64,000 nt of DNA, taken from T1Sed10-7 sp041685505 (GTDB taxonomy: Bacteria; Actinomycetota; Nitriliruptoria; Nitriliruptorales; Nitriliruptoraceae). The stretch is from assembly GCA_041685505.1 (NCBI GenBank), contig JAWLFQ010000001.1, positions 45,301-109,300 on the forward strand, read 5' to 3'. A program made the position numbers and the translations under genes. Numbering within the stretch: the first letter of the stretch is position 1; the number at the start of each line of letters is the position of its first letter. Under the pieces are notes generated by a model. The model worked only from the letters and a program-made list of their open reading frames with translations, did no database searches and was not told the DNA's origin. This document shows, piece after piece, positions 34,989-43,550 of this stretch.

Positions 34989-35620
34989 GCATCGCGCGGC
35001 GCGTGGAGCTGCCGGCCAACACCGGTGCGTCGGTGGAGCTGGAGGCGGGTCAGGTGCTCCACGTGCGTGCGCGAACGATCGTGGACCTGGTGGCCTTCGA
35101 CCGGCACGACCTCACCCACCGTTTCGATCAGGCCCGGACCAAGGCCAATCAGAACAAGATCTTCGTCTCCGTCGGCGATGTGCTCGTCAGCAAGAACAAC
35201 GTCGACATGCTGCGGATCGAGGTCGACAACTTCGCCGGTCACCATGACCTGCAGTACGGCACCTGTAGCCGGTCACGCTGGGAGTGGGCACTGCGTGAAG
35301 GCATCGCGTCGCAGACCTACCTGCGCGACGGTGGGGAGATGACCGCCGAGGACTTCCCCGATCACGGTTGCCTGGAGAACATCCTGGCCGGACTCGCGGG
35401 CTACGACATCGCCGCCGTCGACGTTCCCAGCCCACTGAACCTGTTCCAGCACATGGAGATCGACGGTCGGACCGGGGCGATGCACCATACGCGGGTACGG
35501 CCGTCCGCACCTGGGCATGTGGCCTTGCGCGCGTTGATGGATCTGGTGGTCGCGGTGAGCGCCTGCCCCGACCTCCTGGTCGGTGGTGAGGAGGTGGTGT
35601 TGGAGGTCGAGGACCGTTGA
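34985..35620 (+). CDS. DUF1989 (urea-carboxylase-associated) family protein
   Basis: A 211-residue DUF1989 protein. The family pattern ELPANTGASVELEAGQVLHV, TKANQNKIFVSVGD and YGTCSRSRWEW is clear. Two-subunit DUF1989 proteins act as carboxyguanidine deiminase beside urea carboxylase; single ones have unknown roles. GTG 34985 overlaps the preceding stop, so it is part of the hydroxylase operon. Without a urea carboxylase nearby, a C-N hydrolase or deiminase step on the pathway intermediate is a reasonable guess. Confidence 0.85.
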   Translation: MSIARRVELPANTGASVELEAGQVLHVRARTIVDLVAFDRHDLTHRFDQARTKANQNKIFVSVGDVLVSKNNVDMLRIEVDNFAGHHDLQYGTCSRSRWEWALREGIASQTYLRDGGEMTAEDFPDHGCLENILAGLAGYDIAAVDVPSPLNLFQHMEIDGRTGAMHHTRVRPSAPGHVALRALMDLVVAVSACPDLLVGGEEVVLEVEDR

Positions 35621-35652
35621 CGTCAGACCTCCAGCCTACTACCGTCATCATC

Positions 35653-35665
35653 GGATACTGTATCT
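35653..35665. promoter_or_regulatory. GGATAC-N-GTATCC-type site before tctC
   Basis: GGATAC-T-GTATCT matches the proposed consensus at 11 of 12 arm positions; its core GATACTGTATC is a perfect palindrome. It lies 42 bp before the tctC start, 33 bp after the DUF1989 stop. Confidence 0.6.
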
Positions 35666-35706
35666 GACATGCGGCCAACGGCCGACACGAGATGGGAGTT
35701 CGGGAG

Positions 35707-36909
35707 ATGCGATCAACCATGAGGCGTGGCCGCGGGCTACGCGCGGCAGCGGTAGCTGTCACCGCTGCGTTCCTGCTCGCGGCGTGCGGTGGTGATGAGG
35801 CGGCAGATGAGCCTGCTGACGACGCCGCCGACGAGGAGACCGAGGACGAGGAGCCCGAGGAGGAGGATGCGGCGGAAGAGGACGATGGCGACGCGGACGG
35901 CGACGCGGACGGCGACGCGGATGAGGGAGACGCGGCCGCTGACGACGAGCTGGCCGGGTTCTATGGTGACGAGACCTTCACCATCGTGGTCGGCTTCTCC
36001 GCTGGAGGCGGCTACGACACCTACGCCCGGACGATCTCTCCGCACCTCGGCGACCACATCCCGGGCAACCCCAACGTCATCGTGGAGAACCTGACGGGCG
36101 CCGCCAGCCTCGTGTCGGCGAACCAGTTGTTCACCACACTGCCCAGCGACGGGACGGTCATGGGCCACTTCATCGGCCCCTTGCTGCTCGGTCAGGTCCT
36201 CGGGAACCCGGCAGCACAGTTCGAGGCGCGGGAGTTCAACTTCGTCGGTGCTGCGGTGTCGGACACCACCACCTGCGTGGTGCGTGAAGATGCCGGTGTC
36301 GACAACCTCGAACAGCTCCGTGACCGGGATGAGCCCCTGGTGTTCGGCGGCGTGGGAACCGGCTCGAACACCGACGACGTCCCCAACACCCTGCGGGAGT
36401 TCTTCGACCTCAACATCGAGCTCGTCACCGGTTACGCCGGCACCGCCGACATCCGTGTGGCGATGGAGCAGGGCGAGGTCGACGCCGGGTGCTGGGCGTG
36501 GGAGTCGCAGCGCGTGATCCTCGCCGAGGAGCTCTCGTCCGGCTTCCTGATCCCCCTGGCCCAGGCGGGTACGGAGCCGCACCCGGACAACCCCGACGTG
36601 CCGCTGTTCCGTGACCTCGCCCAGGACGAGCGTGACGAGCAGATCATCGCCGCGGCGATCGACGCGCCGGCGAAGTTCGCCCGACCCTTCGCGATGCACC
36701 CCGACGTTCCCGAGGATCGGGTCGCCGCCGTCCAGCAGGCGTTCGCCGACACGATGGAGGACCCGGACTTCCTCGCGCGGGCGGAGGAGAGCAACATCGC
36801 GATCGACCCGGTCTCGGCTGACGAGCTGAGGGAGTTGGTCGAGGCGCTCTACGAGCTGCCGGACGACCTGCGGGAGGACCTCGCGCAGGTGTTCGTACCC
36901 GAGCAGTGA
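35707..36909 (+). CDS. tctC: TctC-type substrate-binding lipoprotein
   Basis: A 400-residue solute receptor of a tripartite tricarboxylate transporter. An N-terminal signal with lipobox LLAAC (Cys at about 27) is followed by an exceptional 50-residue Asp/Glu/Ala linker containing a tandem DGDA repeat. The receptor domain starts at about 80 (DETFTIVVGFSAGGGYDTYAR) and ends normally. GGGAG precedes ATG 35707; ATG 35692 is an alternative. It leads tctC-A-B, with a hairpin before tctA. Ligands of this family are usually small carboxylates. Confidence 0.88.
   Translation: MRSTMRRGRGLRAAAVAVTAAFLLAACGGDEAADEPADDAADEETEDEEPEEEDAAEEDDGDADGDADGDADEGDAAADDELAGFYGDETFTIVVGFSAGGGYDTYARTISPHLGDHIPGNPNVIVENLTGAASLVSANQLFTTLPSDGTVMGHFIGPLLLGQVLGNPAAQFEAREFNFVGAAVSDTTTCVVREDAGVDNLEQLRDRDEPLVFGGVGTGSNTDDVPNTLREFFDLNIELVTGYAGTADIRVAMEQGEVDAGCWAWESQRVILAEELSSGFLIPLAQAGTEPHPDNPDVPLFRDLAQDERDEQIIAAAIDAPAKFARPFAMHPDVPEDRVAAVQQAFADTMEDPDFLARAEESNIAIDPVSADELRELVEALYELPDDLREDLAQVFVPEQ
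35887..35922 (+). repeat. Three 12-bp tandem repeats in the tctC linker
   Basis: The unit GGCGACGCGGAC occurs three times head to tail, the last copy differing at one base. It encodes part of the acidic lipoprotein linker. Slippage here could change linker length without breaking the frame. Confidence 0.9.
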
Positions 36910-36915
36910 TCGACC

Positions 36916-36970
36916 CGCTGGTCCGGGTCCTGGGCGAACGTCCCCCCGTCGTCCGGGGCCCGGGCCAGCG
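36916..36970. terminator. Stem-loop between tctC and tctA
   Basis: CGCTGGTCCGGG (36916-36927) pairs with CCCGGGCCAGCG (36959-36970): 12 bp with one G-U pair and a 31-nt loop. It lies just after the tctC stop in the 177-bp space before tctA. It may act as a partial terminator or mRNA 3'-end stabiliser that keeps the binding protein in excess over the permease. Confidence 0.5.
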
Positions 36971-37086
36971 TTTCCACCGCAGTACCAGGGCCTGCGCCTG
37001 ACGCGGGACCCTAGTCTCTTCCCTGCGTGAGGTCGGTCGATTGGTCGGCCGATCCTTCCCCCGCCACCCGATCCAGCGAGGGTGCG

Positions 37087-38730
37087 ATGCTGGAAGCTCT
37101 GCTCACCTCGCTCGACATGGTCTCGACGCCGAGCGCGCTCGGCTACATGATGATCGGCGTCCTCCTCGGACTGGTCGTCGGTCTGCTCCCGGGGTTGGGT
37201 GGGCCGGTGGGCCTCGCGGTGCTTCTGCCCTTCACCTTCGAGATGGAGGCGATCGACGCGTTCGCCTTCCTGCTGGGCATGCTCTCGGTGACATCGACGG
37301 CCAGCGACATCACGGCGATCCTCTTCGGCGTCCCGGGTGACTCGGTGTCGGCGGCGCTGGTCATGGATGGCCATCCCATGGCCAAGAAGGGCAGGGTCGG
37401 GCTGGCGCTCGGCGCGTCGCTGTCGAGCTCCCTTCTCGGCGCGCTGATCGGCGCCGTCGCGCTCGCGGTCGCCCTCCCCTTCCTGCGACCTCTGGTGCTC
37501 AGCTTCGGGTCGCCGGAGTTGTTCATGCTGACGATCCTCGGTGTCACCTTCGTGGCCGCGCTGAGCGAGGGCGCCCTCCTCAAGGGGCTGATCGCCGGTG
37601 GCGTCGGGCTGATCGTCTCGTTCGTCGGGATGGACGCGCAGTCGGGCGTCGTGCGCTACGCCTTCGGCCAGCTCTCGTTGTGGGACGGTGTCGGCCTCGT
37701 CGCGGTCGCCGTGGGGTTGTTCGCCATCCCGGAACTGGTGGATCTCGCGGTTTCTGGTCGCAGCATCGGTGAGAGCGGGCAACGTGCTGAGGACGAGGTG
37801 GTCGGCGACGAGGGCCCTGCGGCATCAGGTCAACCGCAGAGCACGGAGGTGGCAGCCGCCGCGGTCGGCGAAGCCGGCGGGTCGGCAGACAGCACCACAC
37901 CAGGTGGTGGTGCGGCTGCTGACACCCTGACCGATCACGGTGACATCAGGGGTGTGGTGCGCGGGATGAAGGCCACCTTGGAGCACTGGGCCCTGATGGT
38001 CCGGTGCAGCTTGATCGGCGTGTTCGTCGGCATCATGCCCGGGCTCGGTGGGTCGGTCGCGCAGTGGGTCTCCTACGCACACGCCGTGCAGAGTTCCCAG
38101 CGGCCGGAGGAGTTCGGTACCGGCCGTATCGAGGGCGTCATCGGTCCGGGTGCGGCCAACAACTCCAAGGAGGGCGGGAGCCTGATCCCGACCATCGCCT
38201 TCGGTGTGCCTGGCAGCGTCACGATGGCGATCCTGCTCGGCGCGTTCCTCATCCAGGGGCTGACGCCGGGGCCCTCCATGGTCGGCGCCAACCTGGATCT
38301 GACGATGTCGTTCATCTGGTTCATCGCCCTGGCCAACGTGGTGGCGGTGGGGCTGATCCTGATCGCGATCAAGCCCATCGCCATGACCACCAGGATCCGG
38401 GGCTCCCTGTTGATCGCACCGATCGGCTTGCTGGTACTGGTGGGTGCCTTCGCCGAGAAGAACGCCATGATCGACGTCTGGATCGTCCTCGTCTTCGGGC
38501 TGCTCGGCCTGGTGATGCACATCCTCGACTGGCCCCGGCCGCCACTGCTGCTCGGCCTTGTGCTCGGTGGTCTCGCGGAGAACTACCTCTTCATCTCGGT
38601 CAATCGCTACGGGGCGGAGTGGTTGGGACGACCGATCGTCATCGGCATCGGGATCCTCGCCGTGGCGGCCATCGCCTACCCGCTGCTGCGCGGACGCGCG
38701 CGTCGCCGCGGCCTGGAGGGTGCATCATGA
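37087..38730 (+). CDS. tctA: TctA-type large membrane subunit
   Basis: A 547-residue permease with about 11-12 membrane segments. Family motifs are LLGLVVGLLPGLGGPVGLA near the N-terminus, its second-half counterpart VGIMPGLGGSVAQWVSYAHA, and IEGVIGPGAANNSKEGGSLIPT. A hydrophilic loop of about 60 residues with low complexity (about 240-300) joins the halves. ATG 37087 follows a GAGGG site. It uses the cation gradient to import the ligand delivered by TctC. Confidence 0.92.
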   Translation: MLEALLTSLDMVSTPSALGYMMIGVLLGLVVGLLPGLGGPVGLAVLLPFTFEMEAIDAFAFLLGMLSVTSTASDITAILFGVPGDSVSAALVMDGHPMAKKGRVGLALGASLSSSLLGALIGAVALAVALPFLRPLVLSFGSPELFMLTILGVTFVAALSEGALLKGLIAGGVGLIVSFVGMDAQSGVVRYAFGQLSLWDGVGLVAVAVGLFAIPELVDLAVSGRSIGESGQRAEDEVVGDEGPAASGQPQSTEVAAAAVGEAGGSADSTTPGGGAAADTLTDHGDIRGVVRGMKATLEHWALMVRCSLIGVFVGIMPGLGGSVAQWVSYAHAVQSSQRPEEFGTGRIEGVIGPGAANNSKEGGSLIPTIAFGVPGSVTMAILLGAFLIQGLTPGPSMVGANLDLTMSFIWFIALANVVAVGLILIAIKPIAMTTRIRGSLLIAPIGLLVLVGAFAEKNAMIDVWIVLVFGLLGLVMHILDWPRPPLLLGLVLGGLAENYLFISVNRYGAEWLGRPIVIGIGILAVAAIAYPLLRGRARRRGLEGAS

Positions 38731-39209
38731 CCAAGCGGAGGATCGCCGATCTGGCCTTCGTCGCCTTCCTCGGCATCGTGGTGCTCTACGTCTACTGGGA
38801 AGCCCAGGAGTGGCCGCGTGGCACCGCGCTGTTCCCCGTGGGCGTCGCCATCGGCATGGGCGCTCTGCTGCTCGCCCAGGCTCTGCTGACCGTGGTGCAA
38901 GCGCGGCGGGAAGGCCCGCAGGCGCGGGACGAGCCCATCTGGCCGGACATCGATCCGTCGCTGGCGCGTCGCAGGGCCGTGACCACCTCCGCCACCTTCG
39001 TGGTGATGGCACTGGGAGTCTGGTTGCTCGGTTTCCCCATCGGTGGGCCGCTGGTGCTCGCGGCCCACCTGCTGCTGGTGATGCGCGAGCGTCTCGTGGT
39101 GAGCGCCCTGCTGATCGTGGGATCCGTCGCCGCGATGTGGGCGTTGTCGGAGCTGCTGAACATCCCCTTCCCGGATCCGGCGCTGCCCTTCGTCAGCAAC
39201 CCCTTCTAG
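38727..39209 (+). CDS. tctB: TctB-type small membrane subunit
   Basis: A 160-residue protein with four hydrophobic segments in two pairs around a charged linker, as in TctB. Its ATG overlaps the tctA stop. It completes the first tripartite transporter. The convergent amidohydrolase ends 21 bp away. Confidence 0.88.
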   Translation: MTKRRIADLAFVAFLGIVVLYVYWEAQEWPRGTALFPVGVAIGMGALLLAQALLTVVQARREGPQARDEPIWPDIDPSLARRRAVTTSATFVVMALGVWLLGFPIGGPLVLAAHLLLVMRERLVVSALLIVGSVAAMWALSELLNIPFPDPALPFVSNPF

Positions 39210-39230
39210 CCACGGCTCCTCGACCCATCC

Positions 39231-40637
39231 TCAAGGGGCGTGGACGGGCCAGGCTGGCCGCAAGCGGTAGGGCAGGCGCGCGAGCAGGCGCTCGGCGCGT
39301 CCCTGGGCTTCCGCGAGCACGGCATCGACGTCGATGGTCGTGATGCGCCGGTCCTCCATCAGCACCTGACCGTCGACGATGGTGGTGCGAACGTCGGTGC
39401 CCTGACCGGAGTAGGCCAGTGTGGGGACCAGCGAGAAGTCGTGGAGAGGCACCCAGTTCGGACCGGTGGTGTCCACGACCACGATGTCCGCGGCCTTTCC
39501 CACCTCGAGCGAGCCGATGGTGTCCTCCCAGTGGATCGCACGCGCGGCATCGACCGTCGCCATCTCGAGGGCCCGCTCGGGTGGTACGAGACCCGGGTCC
39601 AGCCGTACCTCCTTGTGCAGGGTCGCCGCGAGGTTGATGGCACGGAACATGTCGAGGGAGTTGTTCGCGCTGTTCGCATCGCACCCGAGCCCCACCGTCA
39701 CCCCGGATGCCATGAGCTCGGGTATGTGCCCGTGGCTGATCGCGCCATAGCACCCGTGGGTGCTGGCACCGGGCTGGTGCGCGATCCGCGCGTCGGCGCG
39801 TGCTATGAGCTCCACGTCCCGGGCGTCGATCGCAGCGACGTGCGCCAGCAGCCAGTTGCTGTCCAGCACCTCCAGGGCGTCGAGGTGCCCGATGCTGCTG
39901 TGCCCGGTTCGCTCGCGCATCCAGCGCACCTGTCGGTCGGTGACCGCGATGTGGATGTGGATGAAGGTGCGGTCACGGTCCGCGAGCTCCTTGGTCGCTC
40001 GGAACAGGTCGTCGCTCACGTTGGGCTCAGTGCGCAGTCCGTAGGCCACACGGATCCGGTCGTCCGCGGCGTGGTGCCAGGTGGCGGCCGTCCGCGTCAG
40101 GGCGTCGAGGGTCTGCTGGGTGGAGAGCTTGCCGGGCAGCGCTGCTGGGACCGGACGATCGCTCGGCCAGCGGTCCATCCCCGCCCAGGCGAGCACAGCC
40201 CGCATCCCACTGGCCTCCACGGCACGACCGACGGCGTCCACGTGATACCCGCCGGGATCGCTGGCACAGGTCGTACCGGTGCGGATCATCTCGATGCACG
40301 ACAGCAACGCGCTGATCTCGGTGTCAGCCTCGTCCATCGCAGCCTCGTAGGGAAGGATGCGGTCGTAGACCCACGACACGAGGTCGACGTCGTCGCCCAG
40401 TCCCCGCGAGAGCTGCTGGCTGTGGTGGAGGTGGACGTCGATCAGGCCGGGGATGATCAGCCCACCAGCGGCGTCGATCGAGCGTTGCGCGTCGAACCCG
40501 GCCGCGGCGTCGGGCCCGGAGGTGACCGCCACGATCCGGCGGTCACGGACCGCGACCGCTCCGTCGTGCAGGATGCGGCGGTGTCGATCCAAGGTGAGCA
40601 CGGTCCCGTTGTGGATGAGGAGGTCGACCTGCTCCAT
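39231..40637 (-). CDS. Amidohydrolase/deaminase (AtzB/TrzN-guanine deaminase group)
   Basis: A 468-residue metal-dependent hydrolase. Metal ligands are the HLH in IDVHLHHSQQLSRGL, the His in FIHIHIAV, the His of LLAHVAAID and the Asp of LGCDANSANNSLDMF. The last pattern marks the branch that deaminates or dechlorinates s-triazines, guanine, cytosine and related rings. It is the only gene of this stretch on the minus strand and faces the first maleate-isomerase-like gene across a 57-bp promoter region with an operator-like site. Substrate unknown; an aminated or oxo N-heterocycle is likely. Confidence 0.87.
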   Translation of the reverse strand: MEQVDLLIHNGTVLTLDRHRRILHDGAVAVRDRRIVAVTSGPDAAAGFDAQRSIDAAGGLIIPGLIDVHLHHSQQLSRGLGDDVDLVSWVYDRILPYEAAMDEADTEISALLSCIEMIRTGTTCASDPGGYHVDAVGRAVEASGMRAVLAWAGMDRWPSDRPVPAALPGKLSTQQTLDALTRTAATWHHAADDRIRVAYGLRTEPNVSDDLFRATKELADRDRTFIHIHIAVTDRQVRWMRERTGHSSIGHLDALEVLDSNWLLAHVAAIDARDVELIARADARIAHQPGASTHGCYGAISHGHIPELMASGVTVGLGCDANSANNSLDMFRAINLAATLHKEVRLDPGLVPPERALEMATVDAARAIHWEDTIGSLEVGKAADIVVVDTTGPNWVPLHDFSLVPTLAYSGQGTDVRTTIVDGQVLMEDRRITTIDVDAVLAEAQGRAERLLARLPYRLRPAWPVHAP

Positions 40638-40679
40638 CGCGCTGCCCCTTCGGCTTCGACGGCCGTGGTGAGCTTAATC

Positions 40680-40692
40680 GGCTAAAGTATCC
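40680..40692. promoter_or_regulatory. GGATAC-N-GTATCC-type site in divergent promoter
   Basis: Read on the minus strand, GGATAC-T-TTAGCC matches at 10 of 12 positions. It lies in the 57-bp gap between the divergent amidohydrolase and the ring-opening operon, 2 bp before the ATG at 40695. A neighbouring GATTAAG (minus strand) also occurs by the weak site near 25.72 kb. Confidence 0.5.
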
Positions 40693-40694
40693 AC

Positions 40695-41417
40695 ATGTAC
40701 GGATGGCGGGCGCGACTGGGGTTCCTCCTCCCGGTGGACAATGCGGTCCTCGAACCCGAAGCAGGGCTCGTGGGCCTGGCCGGTGTGAGCAGTCACGTGG
40801 TCCGCCTGACGACCACACAGCGGACCGAGATGCCGGCGAACGGTGTCGAGCTGGCGCCGTTGTTCCGCGAGTTGGGCGTCGATGTCGTCGGCTACGCCTG
40901 TGCCGAGACCAGCTTCCTCGGCAACGCCGATGTCAACCAGTGGATCGAGGAGCGGGCGGCTGTGGCCTGCGGGGTACCCGTGATCACCGCCACCTCCGCG
41001 ATGCTCGCGGCGCTGCATGCGCTGGAGATAGGCCGGATAGCGGTGGCGACCCCCTACCCGGAGACCTCCACGCATGCCCTGGTGGGGTTGCTCGGGCGTG
41101 CAGGCGTCGAGGTCGTCAACGTGGCAACCCGGGATCTCGTCTCCGCAGCTGACGGGCGACGTGAGTGGGCGGTGACCAACGAGCAGCCGCCGGCGACGGC
41201 ACATGCGTTGGTGCGCGCCGCAGCCGTGCCGGATGCGGAGGCGGTCCTGGTCTCCGCCACCAACCTGCGCACGGCCGAGATCATCAGCGTTGCGGAACGC
41301 GACGTGGGACGGCCGGTGATCAGCTCCAACACGGCCCTGCTGTGGGCCATGCTCGACGCCGCCGGTGTACGGGCGACACCGCCGTGGTTCGGTGCGCTCG
41401 GGCGGATCCGCACATGA
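40695..41417 (+). CDS. Maleate isomerase/Asp-Glu racemase-like protein, copy 1
   Basis: A 240-residue member of the Asp/Glu racemase superfamily close to maleate isomerase and arylmalonate decarboxylase. It begins MYGWRARLGFLLPVDNAV and keeps the first active-site cysteine (C69 in GYACAETSF). The second is replaced: SATNLRT with Ala at 188 where isomerases and racemases have SCTN. Losing one Cys argues against a two-base racemase. It could be an isomerase using other acids, a decarboxylase or a hydrolase. First gene of an eight-gene operon; the stop overlaps the SDR start. Confidence 0.82.
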   Translation: MYGWRARLGFLLPVDNAVLEPEAGLVGLAGVSSHVVRLTTTQRTEMPANGVELAPLFRELGVDVVGYACAETSFLGNADVNQWIEERAAVACGVPVITATSAMLAALHALEIGRIAVATPYPETSTHALVGLLGRAGVEVVNVATRDLVSAADGRREWAVTNEQPPATAHALVRAAAVPDAEAVLVSATNLRTAEIISVAERDVGRPVISSNTALLWAMLDAAGVRATPPWFGALGRIRT

Positions 41418-42166
41418 CGACACCACAGCCCTTCCGCCGCATCCTGGTCGTCGGTGGCGCCAACGGCATCGGGGGCGCCATCGTCGACCGGCTGGTGGAT
41501 GAGGGCGATCGGGTCGCATGTGCGGATGTGGATCTCGAAGCCGCCCGAGCGCGCTCGCAGCGCCGCTCGTCCGGCGCAGGGACCGCAGTGCCCGTGCCCA
41601 TGGACGTGACCGATCCACGGTCGGTCCAGACGGCCGTCGCAACGGCCGTGGAGGCGCTCGATGGCTTGGACGGTGTGGTGTACGCCGCAGGGGTGACGAC
41701 GACCGCACCGGCCTGCGAGTTGACCGTCGAGCAGTGGCGCAGGGTCCTCGCTGTGAACCTCGACGGTGCCTTCCTGGTCGCATGCGAGGCCGTCTCACAG
41801 CTCACAGCCGGTGCTGCCGTGGTGTTCGTCGGGTCCCAGCTCGCGACGGCGGCCGTCCCCGACAAGGCGGCGTACATCGCCTCGAAAGGGGGGCTGGAGG
41901 CACTCACCCGTGCCCTGGCGGTCGAGTGGGCGCCCCGGGGCGTGCGCGTGGTCTGTCTCGCGCCGGGTCCCGTGCGGGCTGGGATGCTGCTGGAGCGGCT
42001 CGGCGGCGATCCGTCGGCGCTGCGGCAGGTCGAGGCTCAGGTGCCGCTCGGGCGGCTCGGGGAGCCAGAGGAGATCGCGGGAGCGGTGCGCTTCCTGTTG
42101 GGCCCCGATGCAGGCTTCATCACGGGCGTGACCGTGGTCGCCGACGGTGGCTACCTCGCGCGGTGA
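41414..42166 (+). CDS. Short-chain dehydrogenase/reductase
   Basis: A 250-residue classical SDR with the nucleotide loop VGGANGIGGAI, DVTDP, NLDGAFL and catalytic Ser/Tyr/Lys (VGSQLA; YIASK). It reduces or oxidises a carbonyl/alcohol with NAD(P). The loop residue after strand 2 is Asp (ADVD), favouring NAD. ATGA overlap with the preceding gene shows coupling. Substrate is unknown. Confidence 0.9.
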   Translation: MTTPQPFRRILVVGGANGIGGAIVDRLVDEGDRVACADVDLEAARARSQRRSSGAGTAVPVPMDVTDPRSVQTAVATAVEALDGLDGVVYAAGVTTTAPACELTVEQWRRVLAVNLDGAFLVACEAVSQLTAGAAVVFVGSQLATAAVPDKAAYIASKGGLEALTRALAVEWAPRGVRVVCLAPGPVRAGMLLERLGGDPSALRQVEAQVPLGRLGEPEEIAGAVRFLLGPDAGFITGVTVVADGGYLAR

Positions 42167-42199
42167 CCGTGGGCGACGATCGATGACCAAGGAGCACAC

Positions 42200-42901
42200 A
42201 TGTACGGCTGGCGGGGACGACTCGGGCTGATCCTGCCCTCTGACAACGCGGTGGTCGAGGTGGACGTGGCCCGGCGTCTGCCTGACGGGGTCTCCAGCCA
42301 CGTGGTCCGGCTGAGCTCAGGCGACCAGCGTGACCGGATGGTCACGGAGGCGGTCGAGGTCGCGCCCTACCTGGTGGACGCTGATGTCGATGTGATCGGC
42401 TACATGTGTGCCGCGAGCAGCTTCCTGCTCGGTCCAGAGGGCAACGAGGGCCTTCGAGGCCGGATCTCCGCGGCCTGTGGTGGCCGCCCGACGTTCACGG
42501 CGTCCACCGCCATGGGCGATGCCTTCCGCGCCCTGGATGCGCAGCGGATCCAGGTCCTGTCGCCGCACCCACCCGGTATCGCTGCGTACCTCCGCACCTA
42601 CCTGGAGGAGGCTGGCTTCGCGGTCGCGCAGCTCACGGCGCTGGACATGGGCCTCCGTGCGATCAACAGCCAGTACCCCGGTGACGTCTACCGCTTCGTC
42701 CGTGACCTTCAGCCGGTCGAGGCCGATGCGCTCTTCATCGCGGCCACCAACTTCCGTGCGATGGATGTGATCGCGCCCCTGGAGGCGGACCTGGGTGTCC
42801 CGGTGATCACCTCGAACCAGGTCTGCCTGTGGGCCGGCCTGCGGGCGCTCGGGGTCCAGGAGCGGCTCACGGGGCTCGGCACACTGCTGGAGGAGCACTG
42901 A
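42200..42901 (+). CDS. Maleate isomerase/Asp-Glu racemase-like protein, copy 2
   Basis: A 233-residue paralogue of the gene at 40695, with the same MYGWRGRLGLILPSDNAV start and C70 in GYMCAASSF. It also has Ala (A182, AATNFR) in place of the second cysteine. Identity to copy 1 looks moderate, so the pair is old rather than a recent duplication. The two could form a heteromer or act on successive intermediates. It is followed after 1 bp by the PRTase-like gene. Confidence 0.82.
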   Translation: MYGWRGRLGLILPSDNAVVEVDVARRLPDGVSSHVVRLSSGDQRDRMVTEAVEVAPYLVDADVDVIGYMCAASSFLLGPEGNEGLRGRISAACGGRPTFTASTAMGDAFRALDAQRIQVLSPHPPGIAAYLRTYLEEAGFAVAQLTALDMGLRAINSQYPGDVYRFVRDLQPVEADALFIAATNFRAMDVIAPLEADLGVPVITSNQVCLWAGLRALGVQERLTGLGTLLEEH

Positions 42902-42902
42902 C

Positions 42903-43550
42903 ATGCGACGGCCCGTCGATCTGTTCGCTGAGGACCGCGTCCGCCTGCCCCGCGAGGAGGCGCTGCGTGAGCTGTGCGGTGACCTCCTGCGTACCTCGTA
43001 CCAGCCCGGCGAGTACCGGCTGCCGAACGGGGTCACCAGTAGCGGCTACTTCCAGAAGTACCGCTTCGTCACGCGGCCCGGCATCCTCCAACGTCTCGGG
43101 AGGTTCCTCGCCGAGCTGGTGCCACCGACGACCGACCGTCTGGCGGCACCCACGCTCGGCGCTGCGCTCATCGGTGCCGCGGTGTCCCTCGAGACCGGGC
43201 TGCCCTTCGTCGTGGTGCGGACCGGTCCCGACGAGGGCAGGCCGGGGACGCACCGTATCGAGGGTGGGTTGTACGGCGGCGAGCGTGTGACCCTGATCGA
43301 GGACGTGGTGGTGACGGGGACACGCGCAGCGACGGCCGTCGCCGAGCTCCGCGCCGCGGGGGCGGTCGTCACCACCGTCGTCAGCGTGATCGACGGCTTG
43401 TCGGGCGCGAAGGACCGTTTCGCCGACCTGGAGTACCGGCCGCTGTTGACGGTCCGGGACGTCGGGCTGCCGGAGGACGTCTTCCGTGCTACCGATCCCT
43501 CGCCGGGTGCGGTTGCTGGGCGGGCCACCTCGGGTGAGGAGGACCTATGA
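42903..43550 (+). CDS. Orotate phosphoribosyltransferase-like (PyrE-like) protein
   Basis: A 215-residue type I phosphoribosyltransferase fold protein. The PRPP-binding loop is VTLIEDVVVTGTRAA, the strand-loop before it is TLGAALIGAAVS, and the N-terminus carries FLxR-like features of PyrE. It lies inside a catabolic operon rather than with pyr genes, so it may be a pathway-specific enzyme or regulator (as PRTase-fold proteins such as PurR are), or may salvage orotate-like rings. It is coupled to the next gene by ATGA overlap. Confidence 0.8.
   Translation: MRRPVDLFAEDRVRLPREEALRELCGDLLRTSYQPGEYRLPNGVTSSGYFQKYRFVTRPGILQRLGRFLAELVPPTTDRLAAPTLGAALIGAAVSLETGLPFVVVRTGPDEGRPGTHRIEGGLYGGERVTLIEDVVVTGTRAATAVAELRAAGAVVTTVVSVIDGLSGAKDRFADLEYRPLLTVRDVGLPEDVFRATDPSPGAVAGRATSGEEDL

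Noticed and set aside
35887..35922. 12-bp tandem repeats as binding sites or iterons
   Set aside because: They lie in frame inside a lipoprotein linker and simply encode an acidic repeat.
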